Origin: Gemmatimonadota bacterium
Lineage (GTDB): Bacteria; Gemmatimonadota; Gemmatimonadetes; Gemmatimonadales; Gemmatimonadaceae
Reading direction: 5' to 3'
Length of the DNA: 64,000 bases
Assembly (NCBI GenBank): GCA_016719105.1
Contig: JADKAQ010000002.1
Coordinates: 186,001 to 250,000, forward strand
Made by a program: the position numbers and the translations under genes. This document shows positions 55,679-63,310 of the stretch, piece by piece. Position 1 is the stretch's first letter. Each line of letters opens with the position of its first letter. The notes under the pieces are model-generated. The model did not search any database and had not been told where the DNA came from. It saw only the letters and a list, made by a program, of their open reading frames with translations.

Positions 55679-56379
55679 GCGAAGCGTTCTCCCCCGCGGG
55701 CAACAAGGTGCTCGATGGCGGCGATGTCGAGCCTGGTGATGGCGGGAATGACCGCCTCGGCCTCCATCGCCACGTGCGCGGGGAGGTCTCCGACCGCGAT
55801 GCACCGCAGCCCCGCCCCACGGGCCGATCGGATCCCGTGGCTCGAGTCCTCCAGCGCGACGACCACACCATCGCTCGGAACCGGGCGACGGCGTTCCAGT
55901 CGTCGCATGGCGGCAAGATATGGGGCGGGGGACGGCTTCGCGGGATAGACGTCTTCTGCCCCGATCACGCAGGCGAAGAGGTGATCCAGCTGCGCGAGCG
56001 AGAGGACGAATTCCACATCGCGGCGTCCGGCACGGGTCACGATGCCGAGTCGCGCGCGCGCGGCCAGTCGCTCCACGGCCTCGCGTGCCCCATCGGCGAG
56101 CATCAACCCCTTGCTCACGTGCGCGGTGAAGGCGCGATCGACGCGCAGCGCCAGCAGTTCGACCCCCGTCTCGTCCAGCGTCACGCCACAGCGTGCCAGC
56201 GCCCCACGCACGGCCTCAGGGGTCGGCAGCCCCGCGCAGCGATCGCGATAGTCCGTGTGCGACAGCGTGATCCCCTCCTCGGCGAGCACGGTCAGCATGG
56301 CGTCACGGCGCGCGGCGGCGGTATCGGCCAGCACCCCGTCGAATTCCATCAGCACGGCATCAATCACTCGATGAGGCAT
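55675..56379 (-). CDS. HAD-like protein with altered nucleophile (phosphoglycolate phosphatase-like)
   Basis: The protein has 234 residues with a HAD fold and cap domain as in phosphoglycolate phosphatase / beta-phosphoglucomutase. Motif I reads LMEFDGVLADT, with Glu where the nucleophilic Asp should be; the second Asp is kept. Motif II is IVTRAG (Thr kept), motif III has Lys in AEDVYPAKPSPAPYLAA, and motif IV is VALEDSSHGIRSA. Loss of the first Asp normally abolishes phosphatase activity. It follows glcF by 12 bases; a phosphoglycolate phosphatase upstream of glycolate oxidation would make sense, so the altered residue is surprising. Confidence 0.8.
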   Translation of the reverse strand: MPHRVIDAVLMEFDGVLADTAAARRDAMLTVLAEEGITLSHTDYRDRCAGLPTPEAVRGALARCGVTLDETGVELLALRVDRAFTAHVSKGLMLADGAREAVERLAARARLGIVTRAGRRDVEFVLSLAQLDHLFACVIGAEDVYPAKPSPAPYLAAMRRLERRRPVPSDGVVVALEDSSHGIRSARGAGLRCIAVGDLPAHVAMEAEAVIPAITRLDIAAIEHLVARGGERFA

Positions 56380-56391
56380 CGGCGTCGCACG

Positions 56392-57675
56392 TTAGGTGTC
56401 GCGCCGCGCGTACGAGGCGTCGAGCAGGTCGACCGGGTGCACCACACGGGTGGCGCTCCCGCTGCGAGACAGCCCGGCGCCGATCTGCATCAGGCACCCC
56501 GGGTTTCCCGTGGCGACGAGCGCCGCGCGCGTGTCGGCGATGCGCGCCAGCTTGGGGGCCAACACGGCGTCGGACGTCTCGGGTTCCACGAGGTTGTAGA
56601 TCCCCGCACTGCCGCAGCACTGATCGGCGTCGGCCAGCGGGGTGAGCGCCAGCGACGGGATCGCCGCCAGCACCGCCATCGGCGGCGCGGTGATGCGCTG
56701 GGCGTGCACGAGGTGGCACGGGGCGTCGTACGTGACCGAGAGCGGCAGCGCCCCGCCGCGTTTCGGGCCGGCCGCGGCGAGCAGCTCGCTCACGTCGCGG
56801 ACGCGCGCGGCCAGCGCGACGGCGCGCGCGTGCCAGGTCGGATCATCCTGCAGGAGGTGCCCGTACTCCTTCATCATCGCGCCGCACCCCGAGGCGTTGA
56901 CCGCCACGAGGTCGGCGCCGGAGGCCTCGAAGGCCGAGATGTTGCGCCTGGCGAGCGCGCGTGCCGCCTCGACGTCACCCGCGTGCGCGTGCAGCGCGCC
57001 ACAGCACCCCTCGCCCCTCGCATCCACCAGGCGGTAGTCGTTGACGGTCAGCACGCGCTCGGTAGCGCGGTTGGTGTGGGCGAAGAGCCCCTCCATGACG
57101 CAGCCGTGCAGCACGGCCACCGTGCCGCGCGATCCGTCGCCGCGAGCCGCGTAGCGCCCTGCCGCCACGGGTGGCTCCGTCGACTGCAACATCGCGAAGG
57201 CAAAGCCCAGTCGACCGTCGAGGCCGGAGAGGAGGCGCGAGAGTCCCACGGCGCGTGTCAGTCGCCCCATGACGAGTGCCACGCGCAGCGCCCACGGGCG
57301 CGCGAAGACGCCGAGGATGAGGCGCGCCACCAGCGGGAGCGGGCGCTGCATCGCCATGGTGGCGCGCGTGGCCTCGAGCAGCTGGCCGTAGGGGACGCCG
57401 CTCGGGCACGCGCTCTCGCATCCGCGGCACCCCAGGCAGCGATCGATGTGCGTCTGCACCGAGGGGTCGTCGAGGGCAAGGTCGCCTTCCACCAGGGCGC
57501 GCATGAGGACGATGCGTCCGCGGGGAGAGTCGTTCTCGTCGTTGAGCGCCAGATACGTCGGGCACGCCTGCAGGCAGAAGCCGCAATGGACGCAGTTATC
57601 GATTCCCGGCAACGCCCGTGCAAGCGGCGTGTCCGGGATGGCGCAGGGGCGAGTCGTCGGGAGGACGCTGCTCAT
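56392..57675 (-). CDS. glcF: Glycolate oxidase iron-sulfur subunit
   Basis: The protein has 427 residues and is coupled to glcE by ATGA. Two ferredoxin-type clusters are present: CVHCGFCLQACP (from 28) and CLGCRGCESACP (from 80). Two CCG-type domains follow, with LHGCVMEG, GCCGALHAHAG, DAPCHLVHAQR and QCCGSAGIYN, which bind further Fe-S or heme-like centres. It passes electrons from the flavin subunits GlcD/GlcE to the quinone pool. The length and motifs are normal. Confidence 0.92.
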   Translation of the reverse strand: MSSVLPTTRPCAIPDTPLARALPGIDNCVHCGFCLQACPTYLALNDENDSPRGRIVLMRALVEGDLALDDPSVQTHIDRCLGCRGCESACPSGVPYGQLLEATRATMAMQRPLPLVARLILGVFARPWALRVALVMGRLTRAVGLSRLLSGLDGRLGFAFAMLQSTEPPVAAGRYAARGDGSRGTVAVLHGCVMEGLFAHTNRATERVLTVNDYRLVDARGEGCCGALHAHAGDVEAARALARRNISAFEASGADLVAVNASGCGAMMKEYGHLLQDDPTWHARAVALAARVRDVSELLAAAGPKRGGALPLSVTYDAPCHLVHAQRITAPPMAVLAAIPSLALTPLADADQCCGSAGIYNLVEPETSDAVLAPKLARIADTRAALVATGNPGCLMQIGAGLSRSGSATRVVHPVDLLDASYARRDT

Positions 57676-58847
57676 GCCGTCGAAGCGGGAGTCACGAGTC
57701 CGGGGTTCAGCAGGTGCCGTGGGTCGAATGCCTGGCGCACGTTCGACGCGAGGCGCGCGTTGGCCTCGCCTGGGAGCAGTCCCCAGCTCTCAGCCGGCAG
57801 TTGCTCCCCGATGAGATGCCAACGCTCGGCGAGCCCCGCCAGTTGCCCGTGCAGCGCAAGGGCGGCGTCGGCGGGGACGATGAGCCGAACGATCCCTCGT
57901 TCGAGCGTGGCCTGCCGATACGCGCCCGGGATGACGGCGACGCAGCGTCCCAGGTCGTGCCAGAGGGCGGCCAGTTCCGAGGGGCGTCGCGAGGCACGGA
58001 TGGTATACGCGCCCGGTGGCAACGATCCCTGCAGCCGCCCCCAGCACTCGGTGGGAACCTCGTGCGTGATCCCTAACGATTCCACGAGCGTTCGCTGCGC
58101 GGCGAGCGCGGCGTCATTCCCCGCGAGGCGCACCAGGATCGTCGCCTCGTTCCCGACGTCGAGCCGCCGCGCGAGCGCCCCATCGACCAGCTCGAGTGCC
58201 AGCGGCGTGAGCGGGGCGTCGCGCAGCGTGCGCAGGAGCGGGGCCAGCGCTTCGGGCGCCCGCGGAGCGTCGAGGGCGAGCGTACACTCCCGTGGTGGTC
58301 GCGCGCGCAGGCGCACGCTCACCTCGGTGATGATGCCGAGCGTCCCCCAGGCGCCTACCGTCAGCCGCACCAGGTCGAAGCCGGCGACGTTCTTCACCAC
58401 GCGACCGCCACCGCGCACCACGATGCCGCGCCCGTCCACGAACTCGAGGCCGATCGTGAGGTCGCGCGGGAGGCCGATCGACCCGCTCAGCGGCCCCCAC
58501 GACGCGGTGGCCAGCGTCGCGCCCAGCGTGGCGCCCGGTGCGGCGAACGGGTCGAGTGGGAGCCACTGCGCGTGCGGCCGCGTCGCCTCGTCGATCTCGG
58601 CGAGCGTGGTGCTCGCGCGCGCCGTCAGGGTCAGGTCGCCCGGGACATACTCCACGATGCCGCGGAGGGCTCCCACATCGAGCGTGCGCAGTCCCGGAGC
58701 GACCGGCGTGCCGGCCTCCATCCAGGTGCCACCGGCACGAATGCGTAACCCCGTCCGTGAGGCGTCCGCGTCGCGCACGGCGTCGGCGACATCGCGGGTA
58801 TCGCGCGGGGCACCGGCGTGAACCGGGGATGCATCGGACGCCGTCAT
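57672..58847 (-). CDS. glcE: Glycolate oxidase FAD-binding subunit
   Basis: The protein has 391 residues from the ATG at 58847, which overlaps the GlcD stop (ATGA); a GTG at 58871 is less likely. GLRIRAGGTW and the LDVGALRGIVEYVPGDLTLTARA stretch are the start of the PCMH-type FAD domain. WGPLSGSIGLPRDLTIGLEF and GGRVVKNVAGFDLVRLTVGAWGTLG are the typical GlcE blocks. It works together with GlcD and GlcF to oxidise glycolate to glyoxylate. Confidence 0.9.
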   Translation of the reverse strand: MTASDASPVHAGAPRDTRDVADAVRDADASRTGLRIRAGGTWMEAGTPVAPGLRTLDVGALRGIVEYVPGDLTLTARASTTLAEIDEATRPHAQWLPLDPFAAPGATLGATLATASWGPLSGSIGLPRDLTIGLEFVDGRGIVVRGGGRVVKNVAGFDLVRLTVGAWGTLGIITEVSVRLRARPPRECTLALDAPRAPEALAPLLRTLRDAPLTPLALELVDGALARRLDVGNEATILVRLAGNDAALAAQRTLVESLGITHEVPTECWGRLQGSLPPGAYTIRASRRPSELAALWHDLGRCVAVIPGAYRQATLERGIVRLIVPADAALALHGQLAGLAERWHLIGEQLPAESWGLLPGEANARLASNVRQAFDPRHLLNPGLVTPASTA

Positions 58848-60262
58848 CGGAGCACCGGGGTCTGCATCCACTCACGGCAGGAGTGCACCGGGACGACCTT
58901 CCCCGGATTCGCACGTCGCTCCGGGTCGAAGGCGTCGCGCAATCGGCACATCGCGTCCAGCGACTCGGGGGTGAAGATGAGGGGCATGTAGTCCAGCTTG
59001 TCGAGTCCGATGCCGTGCTCACCGGTCACGCTGCCGCCGGCGTCGACGCACGTCTGCATGATCGCCTTCATCGCCCGGTGGACGCGCGCGCTCTCCTCCG
59101 GGTCGTTGGCGTTGTACGGGATATTGGGGTGCAGGTTGCCGTCGCCGGCGTGAAACACGTTGCACACGGTGAGCTGCTCCCGTTCGCCGATGCGGGCGAT
59201 GGCGCGCAGCACCTCCGGCAACCGCGTGCGAGGGATCACGGCGTCCTGCACCACCAGGTGCGACGAGACGCGTCCCATCGCGCCGAACGCCTTCTTCCGT
59301 CCCTGCCAGAGCCGAGTGCGCTCCGCCTCGTCGCGCGCGACGCGCACCTCGCGCGCCCCACCGTCGAGACAAATGGTCCGCAGCCGATCGGCGTCCTCAT
59401 CGATGCCTGCGGCCAGTCCGTCCAGCTCCAGCAGCAGGACGGCGGCGGCATCCACCGGGTAGCCGGCGGCATAGATCGAGGCTTCGACCGCCGCGATCGT
59501 GGCCTGGTCCATCATCTCGAGCGCCGCCGGTACGATGCCGGCGGCAATGATCGATGAGGTGGCGCGCGCGGCGGCGTCGAGGCTGGTGAAGTCGGCGAGG
59601 AGCGTGCGCACCGCCTGCGGATTGCGCGACAGGCGCACCGTCACGTCGAGCGCGACACCGAAGCATCCCTCGCTTCCGACGAAGGTGCCGAGCAGGTCGT
59701 AGCCGGGCACCTCGCCATCGGCGCTCCCTAACGAGACGATCTCGCCGTCGGGAAGGATGACCGTGAGCGCGACGACGTGGTTGAGCGTCACCCCGTACTT
59801 GAGGCAGTGCGGGCCCCCCGCGTTCTCGGCCACGTTGCCGCCGATGGTGCACGCGGCCTGGCTCGACGGGTCGGGGGCGTAGTGCAGGCCGAGTGGCGCG
59901 ACCGCCCTCGTCAGGTGCACGTTCACGACCCCGGGTTCCACCACCGCCAGCCGATTCTCGGCGTCCACCGACACCACGCGCGTGAGCCGGTTGAGGCCAA
60001 GCAGGACCGTGCCCTCGGCGAGCGCCCCACCCGAGAGTCCGGTGCCGGCGCCGCGCGGGACAAAGGCGACCTGTTCGCGCGCGAGCAGGCGGACGACGGC
60101 GATCAGTTCGTCGCGCGTGCGCGGGAAGACGGCGAGTGCCGGGTGATGGCGATACCCCGGGAGCCCATCGGAGGTGTAAACGAGTAGCTCGCTCGGGCGC
60201 TGCAGCACCTGGCGCTCACCCACGATGGCGGCCAGCGTCCGGCCTAACGACTCGCGATTCAT
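58844..60262 (-). CDS. glcD: Glycolate oxidase catalytic FAD subunit
   Basis: The protein has 472 residues of the FAD_binding_4 / D-lactate-type dehydrogenase family. FVPRGAGTGLSGGALAEGTVLLGL binds the FAD pyrophosphate, IGGNVAENAGGPHCLKYGVTLNHV and TFVGSEGCFGV follow. The C-terminal domain has FHAGDGNLHPNIPYN, with the conserved His, and VTGEHGIG. It is coupled on both sides by ATGA, to the LAN-domain gene upstream and to glcE. It oxidises glycolate, or possibly another 2-hydroxy acid, with electrons going to GlcF. Confidence 0.92.
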   Translation of the reverse strand: MNRESLGRTLAAIVGERQVLQRPSELLVYTSDGLPGYRHHPALAVFPRTRDELIAVVRLLAREQVAFVPRGAGTGLSGGALAEGTVLLGLNRLTRVVSVDAENRLAVVEPGVVNVHLTRAVAPLGLHYAPDPSSQAACTIGGNVAENAGGPHCLKYGVTLNHVVALTVILPDGEIVSLGSADGEVPGYDLLGTFVGSEGCFGVALDVTVRLSRNPQAVRTLLADFTSLDAAARATSSIIAAGIVPAALEMMDQATIAAVEASIYAAGYPVDAAAVLLLELDGLAAGIDEDADRLRTICLDGGAREVRVARDEAERTRLWQGRKKAFGAMGRVSSHLVVQDAVIPRTRLPEVLRAIARIGEREQLTVCNVFHAGDGNLHPNIPYNANDPEESARVHRAMKAIMQTCVDAGGSVTGEHGIGLDKLDYMPLIFTPESLDAMCRLRDAFDPERRANPGKVVPVHSCREWMQTPVLR

Positions 60263-60948
60263 CCGTGCGCCCCGTGCCCGTTGCCCTTGGCGCGTGCGTG
60301 GACGCGCGCCCGGAGTTCGATCGATTCGACGATCGGCGCCAGCACCTCGTCCAGCTGCTGCAGCCGCTCCCGTGGCGAGCGCGAACGGAGCAGGCGCTGC
60401 TTGTCGGCGAGGTCGAGGTCGATGAAATGGGCGATCGCGAACGATAACTCCGCCGGCGAATCGGGGAGGTCGGGGAGTGCGGTGCTGTCGTCCTGCAGGG
60501 AACGCGCGGCGCGCGCCACGCGGACGAACAGCTCGCGAAGCCGCTGGGCCACCGGGGCGGCCTCGAGGCCGGGTTCCGCGTGGTCCTCGAACGTCGTCAC
60601 GCGCGCCACATGGTACGGCGCCGCGTCGTCCACGAACGCGTCGAGCGTGAAGCGCCCGTCACCCGTCACGACGATGTTCGAGCGCCCGTCCGGAAGCGAC
60701 TGCGCCGACTCGATTCGCGCGATGCAGCCCGCCGTCCCCGGGGCGATCTCCCGCTCCGCCACCTCCGGCGTGCGGCAGATGATCCCGAACTCCCCCGAAC
60801 CCGCGAGGCAGTCGCTGAGGAGCTGCCGATAGCGCGGTTCGAAGATGTGCAACGCCTGGGTCGCTCGCGGGAAGAGCACGAGCGGGAGCGGGAAGATCGG
60901 GAGGCGGCGGGACGACGTCATGGGGTGGATCATGTTACCACCGGACAC
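60259..60948 (-). CDS. LAN-domain protein (Lon N-terminal-like)
   Basis: The protein has up to 229 residues; ATG codons at 60933 and 60921 are later options. RLPIFPLPLVLFPRATQALHIFEPRYRQLL is the start of the Lon protease substrate-binding domain, and GTAGCIARIESAQSLPDGRSNIVVTG its middle. The ATPase and protease parts of Lon are absent, as usual for this stand-alone group. It may recognise unfolded peptides. It is the first gene of the operon with glcDEF, the HAD gene and ygfZ, to which it is coupled by ATGA. No direct link to glycolate is known to me. Confidence 0.88.
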   Translation of the reverse strand: MSGGNMIHPMTSSRRLPIFPLPLVLFPRATQALHIFEPRYRQLLSDCLAGSGEFGIICRTPEVAEREIAPGTAGCIARIESAQSLPDGRSNIVVTGDGRFTLDAFVDDAAPYHVARVTTFEDHAEPGLEAAPVAQRLRELFVRVARAARSLQDDSTALPDLPDSPAELSFAIAHFIDLDLADKQRLLRSRSPRERLQQLDEVLAPIVESIELRARVHARAKGNGHGAHG

Positions 60949-61282
60949 CCATCCACGGGAATCGGGTGATCCGGGGCGAGCGGGTCAGACGATCGACGCG
61001 TCGCGGCGGCCGGCCCGCGGGTGGAGCGGCGTCCTGCCGACGGGCGTGCGGCGTGGGGGCGCCCGCGTGACCGTCGAGGGGCGGAGACGGCGCCGGTACG
61101 CAGCGCGCGACGGGAAGCGCGCGACTCCTCACGGGTGACGAGGCGCCCCCGGTCGCTGTGCTGAGTTTGGCCCGAGGGGTGCGTTTGCCGGAGCCGCGCG
61201 GCCAATCCGTCAGCGCGGTCGGCCAGCGGCGACGCACCGCGGGCGAGTCAGGCTGCCTGACGAGATCCGCGGCGCGTTCGGC
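60949..61282. other. Intergenic region without recognised genes
   Basis: About 330 bases of very high G+C. I see no supported gene. The only structure is a short inverted repeat, GTCAGGC-T-GCCTGAC, at 61247-61261, downstream of the response regulator on the reverse strand. It could be an operator or a weak terminator. Confidence 0.4.
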
Positions 61283-61708
61283 TCAGGGATGGTCGGCGGC
61301 GACCACGCGCTCCACGACCTCGCGCAATGCCGCGAGCTCGAAGGGCTTCTGCAGCACGACGCAGTCCGTGTTGCGCACGAACGTCGCGGCCTCCTCGCTC
61401 ACCAGGTCGCCGGTCGAGAAGATCAGGCGGCGCAGGACGTCGGGGTGTCGCACCTTGAGCTGGTCGTACATCTCCATGCCGTTGAGGCCCGGCATGCGCA
61501 AGTCGGACACCACCACGGAGAAGCGCGGCGCTTCGTCCTGCGAGGCATCATTCGAGAGCAGGTGCAATGCGCTCTCCCCGTTCGAGGCTTCCTCGACGGA
61601 CCATCCCAATCGCGTGAAGAACCGTCGCAAGGCGATGCGAATGGTGATCTCGTCGTCGACGATCAGCACTCGGTGCACGTGCGTCCGAACCGCGGCATCC
61701 ATGTCCAT
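61283..61708 (-). CDS. Single-domain response regulator
   Basis: The protein has 141 residues from the ATG at 61708, with AAAGGA five bases upstream. It consists of one receiver domain: HRVLIVDDEITIR with the acidic pair, VVVSDLRMPGLNG with the phospho-Asp, FSTGD with the Thr and VLQKPFEL with the Lys-Pro. No output domain is present, so it acts by protein contact, as CheY- or Spo0F-like proteins do. No kinase gene is adjacent. Confidence 0.9.
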   Translation of the reverse strand: MDMDAAVRTHVHRVLIVDDEITIRIALRRFFTRLGWSVEEASNGESALHLLSNDASQDEAPRFSVVVSDLRMPGLNGMEMYDQLKVRHPDVLRRLIFSTGDLVSEEAATFVRNTDCVVLQKPFELAALREVVERVVAADHP

Positions 61709-61837
61709 GCATTTCCTTTGGCATCCCTGCCAGTCGGCCACGCACGTATCCGGCCTGCGTCGCCTCGGCGCCTCAGTATAGCTCGCCGGCAGATCGCTCG
61801 CATTAGTCGCGCCTAACCACGACCGTCTGGGGAAGCA

Positions 61838-61867
61838 GAACGGCCGGGAGTCTCCTCCCGGCCGTTC
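61838..61867 (-). terminator. Terminator of the sigma factor gene
   Basis: GAACGGCCGGGAG pairs perfectly with its complement around a 4-base loop, 40 bases beyond the reverse-strand stop at 61907. Confidence 0.85.
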
Positions 61868-61906
61868 GTTCGGACTACCCCTTCGATGCGTGCGAGCTTG
61901 GTCGCC

Positions 61907-62809
61907 TTACGCTGCCGACCAGAAGCCGGCCAGCGCGCGACCGTCGGGCGATTCGCGAAGCTTCTCGAACGCGCGTTCGCGAATCTGGCGAATGCGCTCG
62001 CGCGTCACGCCCATGAGCGCGCCGATGCGCTCCAACGTCATGGCTTCGGAGCCTTCCTCGAGCCCGTAGTACAGGTAGAGGATCTTGCGCTCGCGCGGCG
62101 TGAGGTACTTCCGGAAGACGCGCTCGATGAACTCGCGCATCAGCTTGTAATCGGTGACTTCCTCGATCTCGGCCCCGTCGACGCCGGCGAAGCGCTCGCC
62201 TAACGTCGATGCTTCGCGGTCGCTCCGATCGATCGGCGCGTCGAGCGATACTTCGGTCGCCGACATCTGCCGGGCGGAGCGGACGTTCTCGGGCGTTTCA
62301 CCGATCAGGCGGGCAACTTCGTCGTCGGTCGGATCGCGCCGCAGGACCTGTCCGAGGATCGTTTCGGCTCGCGAAAGGCGAATCAGCTGCGAGTTCTGGT
62401 TGAGCGGGATGCGGACCGACCGCGTCTGCTCCGCCAGCGCCTTGAGCACGGCCTGACGCACCCACCAGACCGCATAGGAGATGAACTTCACTCCCTGGTC
62501 CGGATCGAACTTGCGGACCGCCTTGAGCAGCCCTTCGTTGCCGATGGCCACCAACTCGCTCAAGTCGAGTCCGTGTCCCTGATACTTCTTCACGTAGGAG
62601 ATGACGAACCGCAGGTTCGCCGTCACCAGACGTTCGGCCGCGCGCTCATCTCCCTTCTGCGCGAGGCGAGCGAGACGCCGCTCCTCGGCAGGGTCGGTGA
62701 TCAGTGGGAGCTTTTGTATGTCCTGGAGATACTGATCGAAAGCGGTGGAAGGTGAGGAACGGACGAATGTCTTGGTTCCTTTGGGCCGGCTCTCGGTCAC
62801 TTGCTGCAT
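61907..62809 (-). CDS. RpoD-like sigma-70 family sigma factor
   Basis: This 300-residue sigma factor has regions 1.2 to 4. FDQYLQDIQKLPLITD is region 1.2, NLRFVISYVKKYQGHGLDLSEL and GLLKAVRKFDPDQGVKFISYAVWWVRQAVLKAL are regions 2.1-2.4, and ERIGALMGVTRERIRQIRERAFEKL is the region 4.2 helix-turn-helix. Region 1.1 and the long insert of proteobacterial RpoD are absent. The size fits the short primary sigma factors known from Bacteroidetes-like lineages, so it could be the main sigma or a close relative. A good promoter stands ahead of it. Confidence 0.9.
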   Translation of the reverse strand: MQQVTESRPKGTKTFVRSSPSTAFDQYLQDIQKLPLITDPAEERRLARLAQKGDERAAERLVTANLRFVISYVKKYQGHGLDLSELVAIGNEGLLKAVRKFDPDQGVKFISYAVWWVRQAVLKALAEQTRSVRIPLNQNSQLIRLSRAETILGQVLRRDPTDDEVARLIGETPENVRSARQMSATEVSLDAPIDRSDREASTLGERFAGVDGAEIEEVTDYKLMREFIERVFRKYLTPRERKILYLYYGLEEGSEAMTLERIGALMGVTRERIRQIRERAFEKLRESPDGRALAGFWSAA

Positions 62810-62881
62810 ACACGCCCCTAACCGTCTATGTGGCAGATCGAGCGACAGTCACTGGTCGGCTGACCAGCTGAACGGGCGGCC

Positions 62882-62910
62882 ACGATAAGAAAGGGCCCAT
62901 GAGCCGTCAA
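62882..62910 (-). promoter_or_regulatory. Sigma-70 promoter of the sigma factor gene
   Basis: On the reverse strand TTGACG and TATCGT are separated by 17 bases. Transcription would begin near 62875, about 66 bases before the start codon. It is one of the clearest sigma-70 patterns in the window. Confidence 0.6.
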
Positions 62911-63074
62911 CAGCCAATTTTGGTGCCAGAATCCCCTGACGCGCTCGTAGGAATGTATCTGACAGCAGGGCAACAAGTTGGCGACTTTGAAGAAATAATG
63001 TGGAACGCGGAACTCCCCTTGGAATTGTATGCAAAATTGGCGGCACCACCCGAAAAGAACCCGGCCGCCACACG

Positions 63075-63245
63075 TCAGCGGGGCTCCGGCGGACGCCGTT
63101 TCGCTCCCGCCAGGAGGATGACACCGATCGCAAAGGCGGCCGCGATCACGACGACGGCAATGGGCACGTCGAGCAGGTAGGAGCCGAACGAGAGCAGGAG
63201 GATGAAGGCGATCATCCCAAGAATACCGGCGCCGCGAGCCGTCAT
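63075..63245 (-). CDS. Small membrane protein of 56 residues
   Basis: The ATG at 63245 has GGAGG seven to eleven bases upstream. The protein begins MTARGAGILGMIAF and has two hydrophobic segments (GMIAFILLLSFGSYLL and AVVVIAAAFAIGVILL) followed by a basic end, AKRRPPEPR. I do not recognise a family. It lies between aroB and the sigma factor gene on the same strand, with 65 bases to the aroB stop, so it may share the aroB transcript. Confidence 0.6.
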   Translation of the reverse strand: MTARGAGILGMIAFILLLSFGSYLLDVPIAVVVIAAAFAIGVILLAGAKRRPPEPR

Positions 63246-63310
63246 GCCGCACCCTCCAGTGTCAGGAAATCCCTGCCGCCCGCCCCCGGTCGGGTGTCGC
63301 GGCGATGACG

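Noticed and set aside
55648..58821. 1057-codon forward open frame opposite the HAD, glcF and glcE genes
   Set aside because: The length is remarkable, but it crosses three conserved reverse-strand genes and encodes only Arg/Gly/His/Pro-rich sequence.
61247..61261. GTCAGGC-T-GCCTGAC inverted repeat as terminator
   Set aside because: Only 7 bp with one loop base and no T-run; kept as a remark on the intergenic region.
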